Of a stretch of DNA of 64,000 bases, positions 1 to 11,259 are shown one piece after another. The notes beneath the pieces were generated by a model. The model saw only the letters and a program-made list of their open reading frames with translations. It did not search any database and was not told the origin of the DNA. Position 1 is the first letter of the stretch, and each line of letters starts with the position of its first letter. Origin of the DNA: Acanthococcus lagerstroemiae (lineage: Eukaryota; Arthropoda; Insecta; Hemiptera; Eriococcidae); the NCBI GenBank assembly GCA_031841125.1, contig CM063114.1, positions 33,563,574-33,627,573 on the forward strand, written 5' to 3'. A program made the position numbers and the translations under genes.

Positions 1-663
1 AGTTAGATGTCAGCTACTTTGCTGTTGATTCTTGGGAAGTGCGAATGGTCAATCATTGTATTTATTGTTGGCATAAAACGTTTGATATTGTCTGTATTTT
101 TCTGCTCTTCTTCTTTATCACATTTGTATTCCGGTGCTGATCTTGTTTGCTTGTGAATATCATCAGGAGCGGATAGGACTTTTGTAGTGGCCTGGGAAAG
201 AAACGTGAAAACGGCTCACATGCATAAATTTTTGTGTTAATTATTACTGAATGCCACTGGTTGACCGGCCCATTTTACTCTTTCGAACGACGGCCCAATA
301 GGGCGTGGCCCACCGGCCCACCATTCCTGTCCGCTTCTGGACCTAAAAATGAAGAGTCAGTGTGTCCAAAAATTGCAGTTTTTAGCTTTATAGGGTTTTC
401 GCATCTTCTACTTGTAGAAAATAATACGTTATGGGGAATTAGTCAAATTTAGTGCAATACTGCTGATGAGAGCCCAAAACGAATATGGCATAGCATACAT
501 GACTGTTGTTAAAAACTTTGAATATGCCATTATCTCACAACTTGTGTTTACAGACATACATATTACCTTTCATCCTTGAGTAACGATTTCCATTCATTAT
601 TGAATTTTGGTTAGCTGAAACAAAGTATAAACTGAACTAACAGTGACTGTCTCCACTAAATAG
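1..663. other. Non-coding, no gene seen
   Basis: AT-rich sequence with frequent stops in all frames and no conserved protein segment. A GC-richer patch at about 265-350 holds short repeats of the type GGCCCACC. Nothing here could be assigned to a known family. Confidence 0.5.
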
Positions 664-803
664 CTCCTTAGCTTGCAAAACGGAATTTTTCAGGAACACA
701 GAAAAAAAAAGATTGATTAAACAAATATTTTTATGCGAAAGAGGACACGTTTATCTTTCAGAATATACTACTATCTTGAAACTGATTTTTGCAAGCTAAG
801 GAG
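664..803. mobile_element. Small foldback/MITE-like element
   Basis: The 140-bp segment begins with CTCCTTAGCTTGCAAAA (664-680) and ends with its exact reverse complement (787-803). That is a 17-bp perfect terminal inverted repeat around an AT-rich interior with no coding potential. No convincing target-site duplication was seen. It is probably a non-autonomous DNA element or a foldback remnant. Confidence 0.55.
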
Positions 804-959
804 ATTTTTCGCGATCACTTTCTTTTCATTGTTTTATACTGAATTACTGATACTTGATTGTCTGGCATAATAAACGATTTTACTGGAGTTCTGCAATTTT
901 TTGTGAATGATAGAGCGGCAATTTTTTCTGTATTACGCGAACAATTTACCTGGGTTCCA

Positions 960-1620
960 ACGAAGTTCAACTATGCAACCCATTGAACACATCAATCAAT
1001 TCAAGTTCCTGTGAGAAGGAAAGTATGCAACCCAAATGACATCTAAAATCGTGTAAACTATGTAAAATAGCCGAAAAATACACTAGTTTTATTAGGAGAA
1101 TAGGAGTCATGTAGAGGTTCTATGTTCCTGATATTTTTCAATACCCAGTGTTCACATTTAAGGGCGTGGCTAGAGATTCAGACCACGCCCACTGTGCTGC
1201 CTAGCCCGTGATAACTCATAAAATAGATGCGAAATAGCCGTTTTCATTAGGAGAATATAAGTTTTAAAGAGGTCCTAGGTTCCTAATGTTCAATTTAGAG
1301 ATGCTCATTGAGTTGCATACTGGTGTATATTAAAGGCGGCGTTTGTTTTGAAGATATTTTTCCAATTTCAGACTGTTATTTGAGTTGCATGTTGTTTGTA
1401 TGAAGGGGCATAAAATTCCTTATTTTTGGTATATTTTGAAGATATTTAGACTTTGTTTTTGTTGCTTGTATCACTACTGCTGATCTTGTTTGCTCATAAG
1501 TATACATATATTGAGAATTAATGAAAAGTTAGAACATTGTGAGGGAAGATCATTTTTGACAACTTTGCGCATTCACCTAAAAAAGCTCATTTTCCTCATA
1601 CATATTCAAAAATTTTTGGT
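960..1620 (+). repeat. Diverged tandem copies related to the 7.3-8.2 kb repeat
   Basis: Two diverged copies lie about 180 bp apart (about 1065-1150 and 1230-1310). They share an AAATAGCCG start, an ATTAGGAGAATA stretch and a TTCCTAATGTT-like end. The AAATAGCCG and TATGCAACCCAA words also occur in the 7330-8215 array, so the two arrays probably share an origin. No coding potential was found. Confidence 0.45.
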
Positions 1621-1679
1621 AGCGCCTTCAACTCGTTCAATATGCAATACATTATACACCATTTGAACCCATTGCTGCT

Positions 1680-2095
1680 TTCAAAATGTCTGTACGAAAA
1701 CGCGTGTAACTTTGGACTGGAGACAGCTAGAGCGAAATGGTTTGAAATTTTGGTGAGAGGAGATCAATCCTGACAACTTGGCGCTTTCACCTAAAAAAGC
1801 TCATTTTTCTCGAGAACTATGGGAGATAGAGGAAAACTGAGAAGAATTTTGCTTCTACAGAAGTTCCAACTTTTCATTACCTTCAATTTGATAGTAAATA
1901 TGCCGGGGTCAGACAGAGTTGTATTTTTTTCACTTTTGTGTAAATTTTTGAAAATTTTTTTTTCTGTCAAAAAACGCGTGTAACTTTGGACTGGAGACAA
2001 GCTAGAGCGAAACGGTTTGAAATTTTGGTGAGAGGAGATCAATCCTGACAACTTTGCGCTTTCGCCTAAAAAAGCTCATTTTCTAACTTTTTATT
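1680..2095 (+). repeat. Long interspersed repeat, left copy
   Basis: This block includes an ACAACTTTGCGCTTTCACCT-type stretch, a CGAGAACTATGGGAGATAGA stretch and the AGAGCGAAACGGTTTGAAAT word. It recurs in reverse orientation at 6765-7075 and twice more at 20640-21130. It therefore forms one arm of a widely spaced inverted repeat enclosing about 4.7 kb of other repeats. Short open frames inside it are shared by all copies through sequence homology and show no sign of coding. Confidence 0.7.
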
Positions 2096-2104
2096 ACCTT
2101 CATT

Positions 2105-2775
2105 TTGATAGCATGTATGTCGAATATTTCGCTCTGTTCGTCTAAATTCCTTCCTTGTAACCTTGAACTGCAACCCTTTTACTACCTGCTGACCGTTTGT
2201 ACTCTTGATTTAAATTTATCTCCTTCATTTGACCTTCGAACTATAATCTTTCGCTCGGACTCTTTAATTTCCGTCTTTGTAACCCTTTTACTACCTGGTT
2301 AACCATTTCACTCCATATTCTCCTTCATTTGACCTTTGGACTCGAATATTTCGCTCTTTTCGTCTAAATTTTGTCCATGTAACCTTGAAACTCAACCCTT
2401 TTACTACCTGCTGATCGTTTGTACTCTTCATTTCATTTTATCTCTTTCATTTGACCTTCAGACTAGAATCTCTCATTCAGTTCGTCTAAATTCCGGCATG
2501 TAACCTTGAAACTCAACCCTTTCACTACCTGTTAACTCTTTTACCCGCGATTTCATTTTATCACAATTCTATCTTTTCGCTTTGGTGTTTAATGTCGGTC
2601 CTTGTGGCCTTGAAATTCAACCTTTTACTACCTGCTAACCATTTACTTTCATTTTATCTGGGTCAATTTGCCCTTTGGACTCCCTTTTTTCGCTTTGGTG
2701 GTCTAATTTTTGTCTTTGTAACCTTGAAACTCAACTCTTTCACTGTGCAGTTAACTTCTTATGTAATCTTTTTTA
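2105..2775 (+). repeat. Tandem array, about 112-bp unit, six copies
   Basis: The word CAACCCTTTTACTACCTG (with variants) starts near 2174, 2283, 2393, 2513, 2619 and 2731, so the unit is about 106-120 bp. Each unit also carries a TTCATTTGACCTT-like stretch and a TTTCGCT stretch. The units are diverged from one another, so this is an old minisatellite. Open frames across it are an effect of the repeat. Confidence 0.7.
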
Positions 2776-2779
2776 TCTG

Positions 2780-4490
2780 TGAGAAAAATTTGCCCTCAAA
2801 ATTTCCAACCGTTTTCCTCTAGCTATCCCCAGTCCGGAGATTTTCGCATTTTATTAGTTCGCCCCAGAGAAATTCGCGACTTCGAAAAAGTCATTTGGTG
2901 TATGTTGAGTTGCATATGTGACGTGCGTAAGGCATTTCCAGAATATTCGCTGACGTTTTCGAAATCGCTAATTCCTCAGGGGTGAATTAATAAAATGCAA
3001 AAATTATTGGATTGGAGGCAGCTACAGCGAAACGGGTTGACACTTTCGAAAGAGGAGATCAATTTACTCTCAAATTTTCAAACCATTTTCCTCTAGCTAT
3101 CCCCAGTCCGGAGATTTTCGCGTTTTATTAGTTCCCCCCAGAGAAATTCGCCATTTGGAAAACGTCAATTGGTGTATGTTGAGTTGCATATTTGACGTGC
3201 TGAAGGCATTACCAGAATATTAGAAAATTTTAAATAAATATGTGACGCCTTCGAAGAATTAAATATGCTATTTCTCATACGCCAATTGACGTTTTCGGAT
3301 TCGCTATTTTCTCTGGGGCGAACTAATAATATGCAAAAATCTCTGGATTGGAGGCAGCTACAGCAATACGGGGTGACACTTTCGAAAGAGGAGATCAATT
3401 TGCTCTCAAAATTTCAAACCGTTTTCCTCTAGCTGTCCCCTGTCCGGAGATTTTCGCCATTTCGAAAACGTTATTTGGTGTATGTTGAGTTGCATATTCG
3501 ACATGCTGAAGGCATTACCTGAATAATCGCCGTTTTCGAAATAGCTAATATCTCTGGGGCGAACTAATAAAATGCAAAAATCTGTGGATTGGCTGCAGCT
3601 ACAGCGGAACGGGTTGACACTTTCGAAAGAGGAGATCAATCTGCTCTCAAAATTCCAAACCGTTTTCCTCTAGCTATCCCCAGTCTGGAGATTTTCGCGT
3701 TTTATTAGTTCCCCCCAGAGAAATTCGCCATTTGGAAAACGTCACTTGGTGTATGTTGGGTTGCATATTCGACGTACTGAAGGCATTACAAGAATATTCG
3801 CTGACGTTTTCGAAATCGCTAATTTCCCTGGGGCGAACTAATAATATGCAAAAATCTTTGGATCGGAGGCAGCTACAGCGAAACGGGTTGACACTTTTGA
3901 AAAAGGAGATCATTTTGCTCTCAAAATTTCAAACCGTTTTCCTCTAGCTGTCCCCTGTCCGGAGATTTTCGCCATTTCGAAAACGTTATTTGGTGTATGT
4001 TGAGTCGCATATTCGACATGCTGAAGGCATTACCTGAATAATCGCCGTTTTCGAAATCGCTAATATCTCTGGGGCGAACTAATAAAATGCAAAAATCTGT
4101 GGATTGGCTGCAGCTACAGCGGAAACGGGTTGACACTTTCGAAAGAGGAGATCAATTTGCTCTCAAAATTTCAAACCGTTTTCCTCTAGCTATCCCCAGT
4201 CCGTAGATTTTCGCGTATTATTAGTTCCCCCCAGAGAAATTCGCCGTTTCGAAAAAGTCATTTGGTGTATGTTGAGTTGCATATTCGACGTACTGAAGGC
4301 ATTACGAGAATATTCGCTGATGTTTTCGAAATCGCTAATTCCTTCCGGGCGAACTAATAAAATGCAAAAATTATTGGATTGGAGGCAGCTACAGCGAAAC
4401 GGGTTGACACTTTCGAAATAGGAGATCAATTTACTCTCAAATTTTCAAACCGTTTTCCTCTAGCTATCCCCAGTCTGGAAAATTTTCGAT
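2780..4490. repeat. Tandem array of palindromic units with two-unit higher-order period
   Basis: The word GAGGAGATCAA or a close variant recurs near 3054, 3390, 3630, 3903, 4146 and 4421. Units alternate between about 240 and 275 bp, so two units make a higher-order repeat of about 515 bp. The 3390-3630 unit is nearly identical to 3903-4146. Within each unit the second half is largely the reverse complement of the first: TCAAACCGTTTTCCTCTAGC on one side and GCTACAGCGAAACGGGTTGA on the other, and GTTCGCCCCAGAGAAATT against its inverse. Each unit can therefore fold into a long hairpin. Open frames of 66-79 codons on both strands recur per unit and follow from this symmetry; they are not genes. 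Confidence 0.8.
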
Positions 4491-5540
4491 TTTTTCTTCC
4501 AGGTTTCGAAAAAAATTTGAAAAGGAACCAATTTCGAATTTGCATGTTACTTTTATATTGCATAACTTGTTACTGGTAGGCACAACCCATTTTTAAAAAA
4601 ATAATAATGGTTCCTGCGAGGAATACGTTATGCAACTTAAGTAACATCCACATTCAAAATTGGTTCTTTTCATATATTTTTTGTAACGTTTGAGAAAAAA
4701 TGCAAAATTTTCCGGAAAATTGCAAATATCTCGAGAACGGTGAGAGATAGAGAAAAACGGAGAAAATTTTGTAAAATATCTAGAGCAAAGAAGTGCTGAT
4801 TTTTCATTTCCTACATTTTGAAATCAACTTGCCCTTCGACCCCTTGGAGCTTCTCTGGGGGGTACTTCAGATGAAAATGATTTATGTCGAAGACATATTT
4901 GTACTAATAGGTAATAGGTACTCGCTGCAGGCAGGTATCATCATGTTCCTAGCACCTTGTGGCTTCTCTCAGGGAGGTGCTGTAGATAAAAATGATTATC
5001 ACAATTCATATTTTATTTTTGTATTACTATAACATACTATTAAATAAACTACTTTAATAGAATCTCTCGAAGAAAAACCTCGAAACACTGGGTGCAAGTA
5101 GGTATCATGACCAACGACTACAAAACGCAAAATATTGAATGTTTGTTACAATACCATCCAATTTTTCCCTTTGTGGAAGGAGGGTCAGCTGTCCTTAAAA
5201 CTAGAACTTGAACTCTTAAACTGTGGCGGATTTAACTGGGCAGCAGACAAACATTTGCTGACATTTGCTGACTGGCCCCCAAGAACCCTTTAGGACCCCG
5301 TTTATAGAAAAACAAAATGAACTATCAAGTTCTTACATACTCTTCACCGCTGCTCCCTGAATGGCTTCCTGGATCCGCCGTTGAAAAGAAGGAAAGACAA
5401 GTTCAAATCCTTTAAAAATAATCACTTTGCATAACTACTTCCTGTGACCACATTTTATTTTCAGCTTTGCCTCGCCCTTCGTGAGTTTTTGAATTATATG
5501 TAAATGCCTTCAATACATGAATATGCAATCGAAAGCACAT
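4491..5540. other. Non-coding spacer, no gene seen
   Basis: AT-rich sequence with a weakly repeated CTTCTCTGGGG/GGTACTTCAGATGAAAATGAT-like motif near 4850-4880 and again near 4965-4995. No splice-bounded coding segment or known domain was found. Confidence 0.45.
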
Positions 5541-6765
5541 GAATTGACGTTTTCGAGATTTCTAATTCCCTGGGGGGAACTGAAAAAATGCGAAAATCTT
5601 TAGATTGGAGACGGTTAGAGCGAAACGGCTTGGAATTTTGGATTTATGACGATCTCCTCTCATCCAAATATCATACTGTTTCGCTCCAGCTCTCTCCATT
5701 CCAAAGATTTTCGCGTTTTATCAGTTTGCCCCAGGAAATTGAAAATGTTTAAAACGTCGATTCCCGTAGTTGGTAATGCATATTCAACGTTTGGAAGGCG
5801 TCACCAAATTACCACCAATATCGAACAATCTAGTAATGCCTCCCACGTTTCGAAGATGCAACCTAATACACACCAACTGACATTTTCGAAAGTGCTAATT
5901 TCCTTGGGCGAACTGATGAAACGCGAAAATCTCTGGATTGGTTAGAGCTAGAAGAAAACGGCTGGAAATTGGGTAGCTGCATGATCTCCTCTTTCGAAAA
6001 TTTCAAACTGTTTCCTGTAGCTACCTCCACTCCAAAGATTTTCGCATTTTACCAGTTTGTCCCAGGAAAATGGATATTTCGAAAACCTGTATTCGCGTAA
6101 TCGGCATTGCATATTCTACGTGTGGAAGGCGTCACAAAATTACCACGGATTTTCGAATAATCCGGAAATGCCTTCCACGCGTCGAATATGCAACCCAATA
6201 CAAACCAATTGACATTTCCAAAATTTCTAGTTTCCCCGGGCGAACTAATAAAACGCGAAATAGCTCGACGAACGGCTTGAAATTTTGGATAGAGGAGAGA
6301 ATTTTGAATAAGACCCACTCTTCACCCAAAAAAAAAAATTTCGGCCGAAAAGACGATAAATTTTTAAAATTTGAGAAGATCAAAAATTTTGAATTAAAGG
6401 CTGTTTCTTACTCAATTTTTCACGCTGAATTCGAATCCGTTGTCCAAATTTGGCAGCGACGCTCCGTTACCGAGATACACTCGAAAATGTGGTCAATATG
6501 GGTCAAATGAAAGAGAATGTGGTAACGCCTTCAACACGGTGATCATGCAACACCTACTGCACCAATTCACATTTTCGAATGCGAAAATCTATTGATTGGA
6601 GATAGGTAGAGCGAAACGGTTTGAAATTTTGGAATGCCCAGAAAATTTTGAATAAGACCCACTCGTCACTTGAAAAAAAAAAAATTTTCGGCCGAAAAAA
6701 AACATGATGTATAATAAGTATGGAGAAATCTTCAAAATTTGAGAAAATTCACTATTAAATTGAAG
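5541..6765. repeat. Diverged palindromic-repeat units and a GACGCTCCGTT-family repeat
   Basis: Diverged copies of the palindromic unit from the 2.8-4.5 kb array appear here, with the TTTCGCGTTTTATCAGTT and CCCAGGAAATT words in both orientations. Around 6340-6480 there is a copy of a second family, with CTCAATTTTTCACGCTGAAT and GCGACGCTCCGTTACCGAGA. That family recurs at 18.1-19.0 and 22.6-23.5 kb. The 146-codon open frame at 6070-6510 lies across both repeats and matches no known protein. Confidence 0.6.
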
Positions 6766-7075
6766 GTAATGAAAAGTTAGAACTTCTCCAGAAGCAAAAA
6801 ATCGCTCAGTTTTCCTCTATCTCCCATAGTTCTCGAGAAAAATGAGCTTTTTTTAGGTGAAAGCGCAATGAAAACGCAAAGTTGTCAGAAATGATCTCCT
6901 CTCACCAAAATTTCAATCCGCTTCGCTCTAGCTGTCTCCAGTCCAAAGTTACACGCGTTTTTCTACAGAAAATTTTTTTTTCAAAAATTTGCACAAAAGT
7001 GAAAAAAAGTGAAATTTGTCAGAACCCCGGCATATTTACTATCAAATTGAAGGTAATGAAAAGTTAGAACTTCTC
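6765..7075 (-). repeat. Long interspersed repeat, inverted partner of 1680-2095
   Basis: This is the reverse complement of most of 1680-2095: TTGAAGGTAATGAAAAGTTA, TCTATCTCCCATAGTTCTCG and GATCTCCTCTCACCAAAATT appear in the same order when read on the opposite strand. The two copies are about 4.7 kb apart in inverted orientation. Confidence 0.7.
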
Positions 7076-7329
7076 TAGAAACAAAAAATCCATAGTGTAC
7101 TTTTTCCAGGAAGACAAATGGGATGGGCTCAACAGGTTACATACTTATAACTTGATGGAACATTGACAAACTGATTGTCGGTAATCAAAATCAGAAACAA
7201 TACACGACTACATGTTATTTTATGCTCATTTTTATTATCAGCAGTTACCTAGACAATCTTCAAGACCTGGTGAAAATAGTTGATTGCTATTAAGTGCAAG
7301 TGAGCAGAATGCATCAAGAGGGAGCGCAT

Positions 7330-8215
7330 TTGATTTAAAAAAATCATGCCCCTTCATACTGGATACCGTGCAACCCAATAAACATTTCAATATTCGGAAA
7401 ATCTGAACTGTGAAAATAGTCAATTTCTACTGTCCTTGTGCTCCTTCTTGTCGGCAGTATGCAACCCAATTAGAAAAATTTGATGCCCCTTCATATTGAT
7501 ATAATGCAACTCAGTTAACGCTTTGATGTTTGGAAAAGTAAACTGCGTGTAAATAGCCGATTTTTACTGTCCATGTGCTCCTTCTTGTTGGCAGTATGCA
7601 ACCCTATTAACAATTTGAAAACTGAAGAAGAATTCCATGCCCCTTCATATTAATATCATGCAACCCAGTCGAAACCCCGATATTTGGAAATTGAACAGCG
7701 TGAAAATAGCCGATTTTTACTGTTCACAGGCTCCTTCTTGTTGGCAGTATGCAACCTAGTTAACAATTCAAAAACTGAAAAATTCCATGCCCCTTCATAT
7801 TGATATCATGCAACTCAATTAACACATTGGTATTTGGAAAATTAAACAGCACGGAAATAGCTGATTTCTGCTGTCCTTGTGCTCCTTCTTGTTGGCAGTA
7901 TGCAACCTAATTAACAATTCTGTGCCCCTTCATATTGATATCATGCAATCCAATTAACACCATCATATTTGGAAAATTAAACCGCGTGAAAATAGCCGAT
8001 TTTTACTGTCCGCGGGCTCCTTCTTGTTGGCAGTATGCAACTTCATCAACAATTCAAAACTTTAAAAATTCTATGCGCCTTCATACTGATACCATGCGAC
8101 CCAATTAACATTCTGTAATATGGAAAGTTCGAAATGTACGAAAATAGACGATTTTTGCTAGTTTTGTGCCCCTTATTCTTGGCAGTATGCTACTCAATTA
8201 ATAATTGAAACCTAG
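7330..8215 (+). repeat. Tandem array, about 145-bp unit, six copies
   Basis: TGCCCCTTCATATTGATATC (with variants) recurs near 7348, 7482, 7639, 7789, 7924 and 8074, giving units of about 134-157 bp. Each unit contains AAATAGCCGATTTTTACTGT and TGTTGGCAGTATGCAACC. Copies are well diverged. No coding capacity was found. Confidence 0.8.
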
Positions 8216-9019
8216 CTACTGCGAAACTGCGTGAAAATATTAGCTTTCCACGTGCAGAGGGTTGAAATATGAGGCGTCAATTGTCTCCATACATGATTTC
8301 AACTTCGGATATGAGAACCGTTTTCGCAATGTTTTCAATAGTATCAATATAACAGAGGAAAAGAAATTGATGCGATTAATGGTCCAGCTCTAGTTCAGCT
8401 CGTATTTCTCGTTTCAGCAAAAATTCACGCAGCAATCCATTTCAATTCCGCTGACAATTATGTGTACAACTCTATAGTTATGAATATTGCCCCCCCCCCC
8501 AGCTATAAATTTCTAGGAATGCAATCTTTTAAACATAGATGCGGTTTTCAACATCAAACGCGTAAATCTATAAACATGAAACGAATAGTCGAAGTTAAAT
8601 AATACAAACAATATCAAACGTTTAATACGAGTGACACTTTCCAAAACGCATCGTGAATTTTAATGAAATCGAGTTCGCATCACCATTTGTTGGAGGTGGT
8701 TGGTACGTATCGTTGAAAGGAAGCAGCGTCATGAACTCAACTGACTATTCGAAGAAGGAGAATGTTTTTGTATCTCATGAAAACTCAACTTTTTCACTTA
8801 ATGCGTTTAGGAATGAGGCGCTTCATATTAAACGACCAATGACTGACACAAAGGCTCTGCGTACAATTATAATTCGGAGTTGAAAGTAATCTTAGCGTTC
8901 CGATAATTTCGCCAACTAGTTCAGCTGTTAGCTGCTGATATGGCTACCGAAGTGAGGGAGTGCAGCGTTGATTCTTCATTCATTTCGCTGTCAAAATGTT
9001 TTGATATGGACAGCGCACA
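8216..9019. other. Non-coding spacer
   Basis: AT-rich sequence with a C10 run at about 8491-8500. A 76-codon open frame at 8653-8883 has no recognisable similarity and no splice context. Confidence 0.4.
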
Positions 9020-9330
9020 AACACTGACCAGAGTACCTAAACATTTTCATTACTGAAAAAAAAAACAAGTACTATACGTATGAAGTATATTTGCACGTGG
9101 AAGTGCAGAGATTTTACTATCTAATTGCTGCCTCCAAATTCTTTCTTTGTGTTACAGCTCCAAACCATCAGATCTGCTCACTAAGCTGTGTCTTACACCA
9201 CCCCTGCAACCTCCCACTGAGTGAACTACACAGAAGTCTTCTACTTTTGATAAGTACATACATGCACCCCTTACATAAGAAGCTCCGTGCTCCCTGTTGA
9301 GTCTACAATCCGGCAATGATCAAGACAGCT
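9020..9330 (+). repeat. Duplicated segment, copy 1 (partner at 10240-10580)
   Basis: The order of words GATTCTTCATTCA, GTCAAAATGTTT, TTTCATTACTGAAAAAA, AACCATCAGATCTGCT and GTAAGTACATAC-like recurs in the same order 1.2 kb downstream. This is a diverged direct duplication or two copies of an interspersed element. No known coding domain was found. Confidence 0.6.
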
Positions 9331-9479
9331 CAACCGCACACGGTTCACTGATAGAGACAACAAAGGGAGGGAGCTGACGGAAGCTTATGCCCAAAAATAG
9401 GCAGAGTAGGAAGTTGATGGCAGTCCATCTACCCCTACTCAAAGCTGTAAATAAATAAAGTAAAAACAAAAGATACAAT

Positions 9480-9639
9480 CAGTGGTGCAGCCAGAGGAGA
9501 GGGGGTCGAGAGAAGCTGGAACACCCCTTCTCTTGCAACTTCGTTAAATAGGGGTTTTCTAATCTTAGCACCCACTCTAACACTCCCCCATTGGTTAAGA
9601 CCAACTCCCCCCCCCCACTATAAGCTAACTACGCCACAG
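9480..9639. mobile_element. hAT-like MITE
   Basis: The element starts CAGTGGTGCAGCCAG and ends CTAACTACGCCACAG, imperfect terminal inverted repeats of the CAGTGGCGTAGC class. It is flanked by an 8-bp target-site duplication with one mismatch, GATACAAT (9472-9479) and GACACAAT (9640-9647). Eight-bp duplications are typical of the hAT superfamily. It is non-coding and contains a C-rich run. Confidence 0.7.
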
Positions 9640-10237
9640 GACACAATAATTCTGCGTACTTATTATTATTTGAGACCAAATTCCTCAGCACTAAAAAACT
9701 GACAATTCGACGCTGAAAGTAGTACTTTCGGCATTATTCGGCGAAAACGCAAAAATGTCCCTCAAATTCGAAGAAAAATGTTCCTTTTAGTTTAGGTATC
9801 CAGAGATTTAGCATTCTGGTATATTATGGCGTGACTTTCTAAATTTTGCCAGTACATTTACACAAACTCCTGAAACCAGCGCGACCGTTATACGAACATT
9901 TCTAGCTTTTTCTTCACATTTGATTTAAAATGGCATTTTCGGTTCTTTTCCGCGTTTTGACTGTTTCCGAAATTTACGCCATTTTCGGCAAAATAAAATT
10001 TTTTTCTAGCCCTTCTCGCTCTAAAACGTATACTCATTCATCACCAGCACTCTTTCCTATAGTCAAGCGAAGCGAAGTTATAAATGCCGAGAAATCCGGT
10101 CTCCCATTATAATTAAGAGTTAAGCGTAATTAACGAGCATCAGGTCATTGCATACGAACTATTGAAATCTTCTTCAAGACGAAATGATCGACTGCAATTT
10201 CGAAGTTGGAGCGGCGATTAATCGTGGTCCTAGGCAC

Positions 10238-11110
10238 TGATTCTTCATTCACCCAGTTGTCAAAATGTTTGATACTGAAGCATGCGTGCATTAATTGAAG
10301 TATCTCGGAGCACAATTTCATTACTGAAAAAACTCAAAAACGTAAGTATCGAGTAAATTTGCACGGAAATTCAGATATTCTTATAGTAAGTACTAAAATA
10401 CGTATTACCTCGAGATTCTTTCCTTGTGTTACAGTCCTAAACCATCAGATCTGCTGAGTAAGCTATGTCTTACACTGTCCCTCCAATCGCCCTACTGAGT
10501 GACCTACAGAGAAGTGTTTCCACCTTCGATACGTACATACGTATATCCCGTGCCAAAGAGTTACTCTTTCTTGTTAAGTTTATGATCGCATGATCAGACG
10601 CTCAACGCACACTCGTGACCGTTCACAAGAGCATACAGCTCAACCGCACACGGTTCACTATTGGCCGATTCACTGAAGAGACCGTCCCAAACAAAGGCAG
10701 AGCATAAAGCTACCAGGGAGGTTAACTTTCCAGCACCTTTACCTAGAAAATAAATGATCTCTCTGAACCCCCCCCCCGAATCTCTTATTCAGATGTTTAA
10801 ACAGGAATCTGTATGTACATTGGCTGAAAGAGGAGCGGAATACTTTATTCCACGTCAAGCCAACATAAATTCATATTATGTTTCAAACTCTCGCTAGAGT
10901 CTTCAAGAAGCATATACAAATACACCCCGCCCTGTAGAGGAAACTACCACTGCCTGTGAGTCTTATGATCCGGCAATGATCAAGACAACTCAACCGCACA
11001 CGTACCGTGACCGATTCACTGAAGAGCCATAACAACTCAACCGCACACGGTTCACTATTGGCCGATTCACTGAAGAGATTGTCTCGAACCAATGACAGCA
11101 TAGATCTACC
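10238..11110 (+). repeat. Duplicated segment, copy 2, plus short CTCAACCGCACACGG repeats
   Basis: 10238-10580 is a diverged direct copy of 9020-9330. Just after it, CTCAACCGCACACGGTTCAC occurs near 10628 and 11037, with variants near 9328 and 10987. It is usually followed by CGATTCACTGAAGAG. These are copies of a small interspersed unit. A C9 run lies at about 10769. Confidence 0.55.
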
Positions 11111-11259
11111 AGGCAGTCTTATGGTTGAGCGTTTCCTCATAGAGGATATGTAGATATGAGTGAGATGTAAGACCATATTATAACCCTGAAAAGCCACGAG
11201 GCTGAGGGTTTTACAAGACTGTAACACTAGAAAAGAAAATCAGGTACTCTTAATATCTA

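Noticed and set aside
3165..4429. Series of 66-79-codon frames on both strands with nearly the same peptide
   Set aside because: They recur once per palindromic repeat unit and appear on both strands because the unit is an inverted repeat; there is no start context, splice logic or known domain.
6070..6510. 146-codon open frame on the + strand
   Set aside because: It runs across two interspersed repeat families that recur elsewhere without the frame, so it is repeat-derived.
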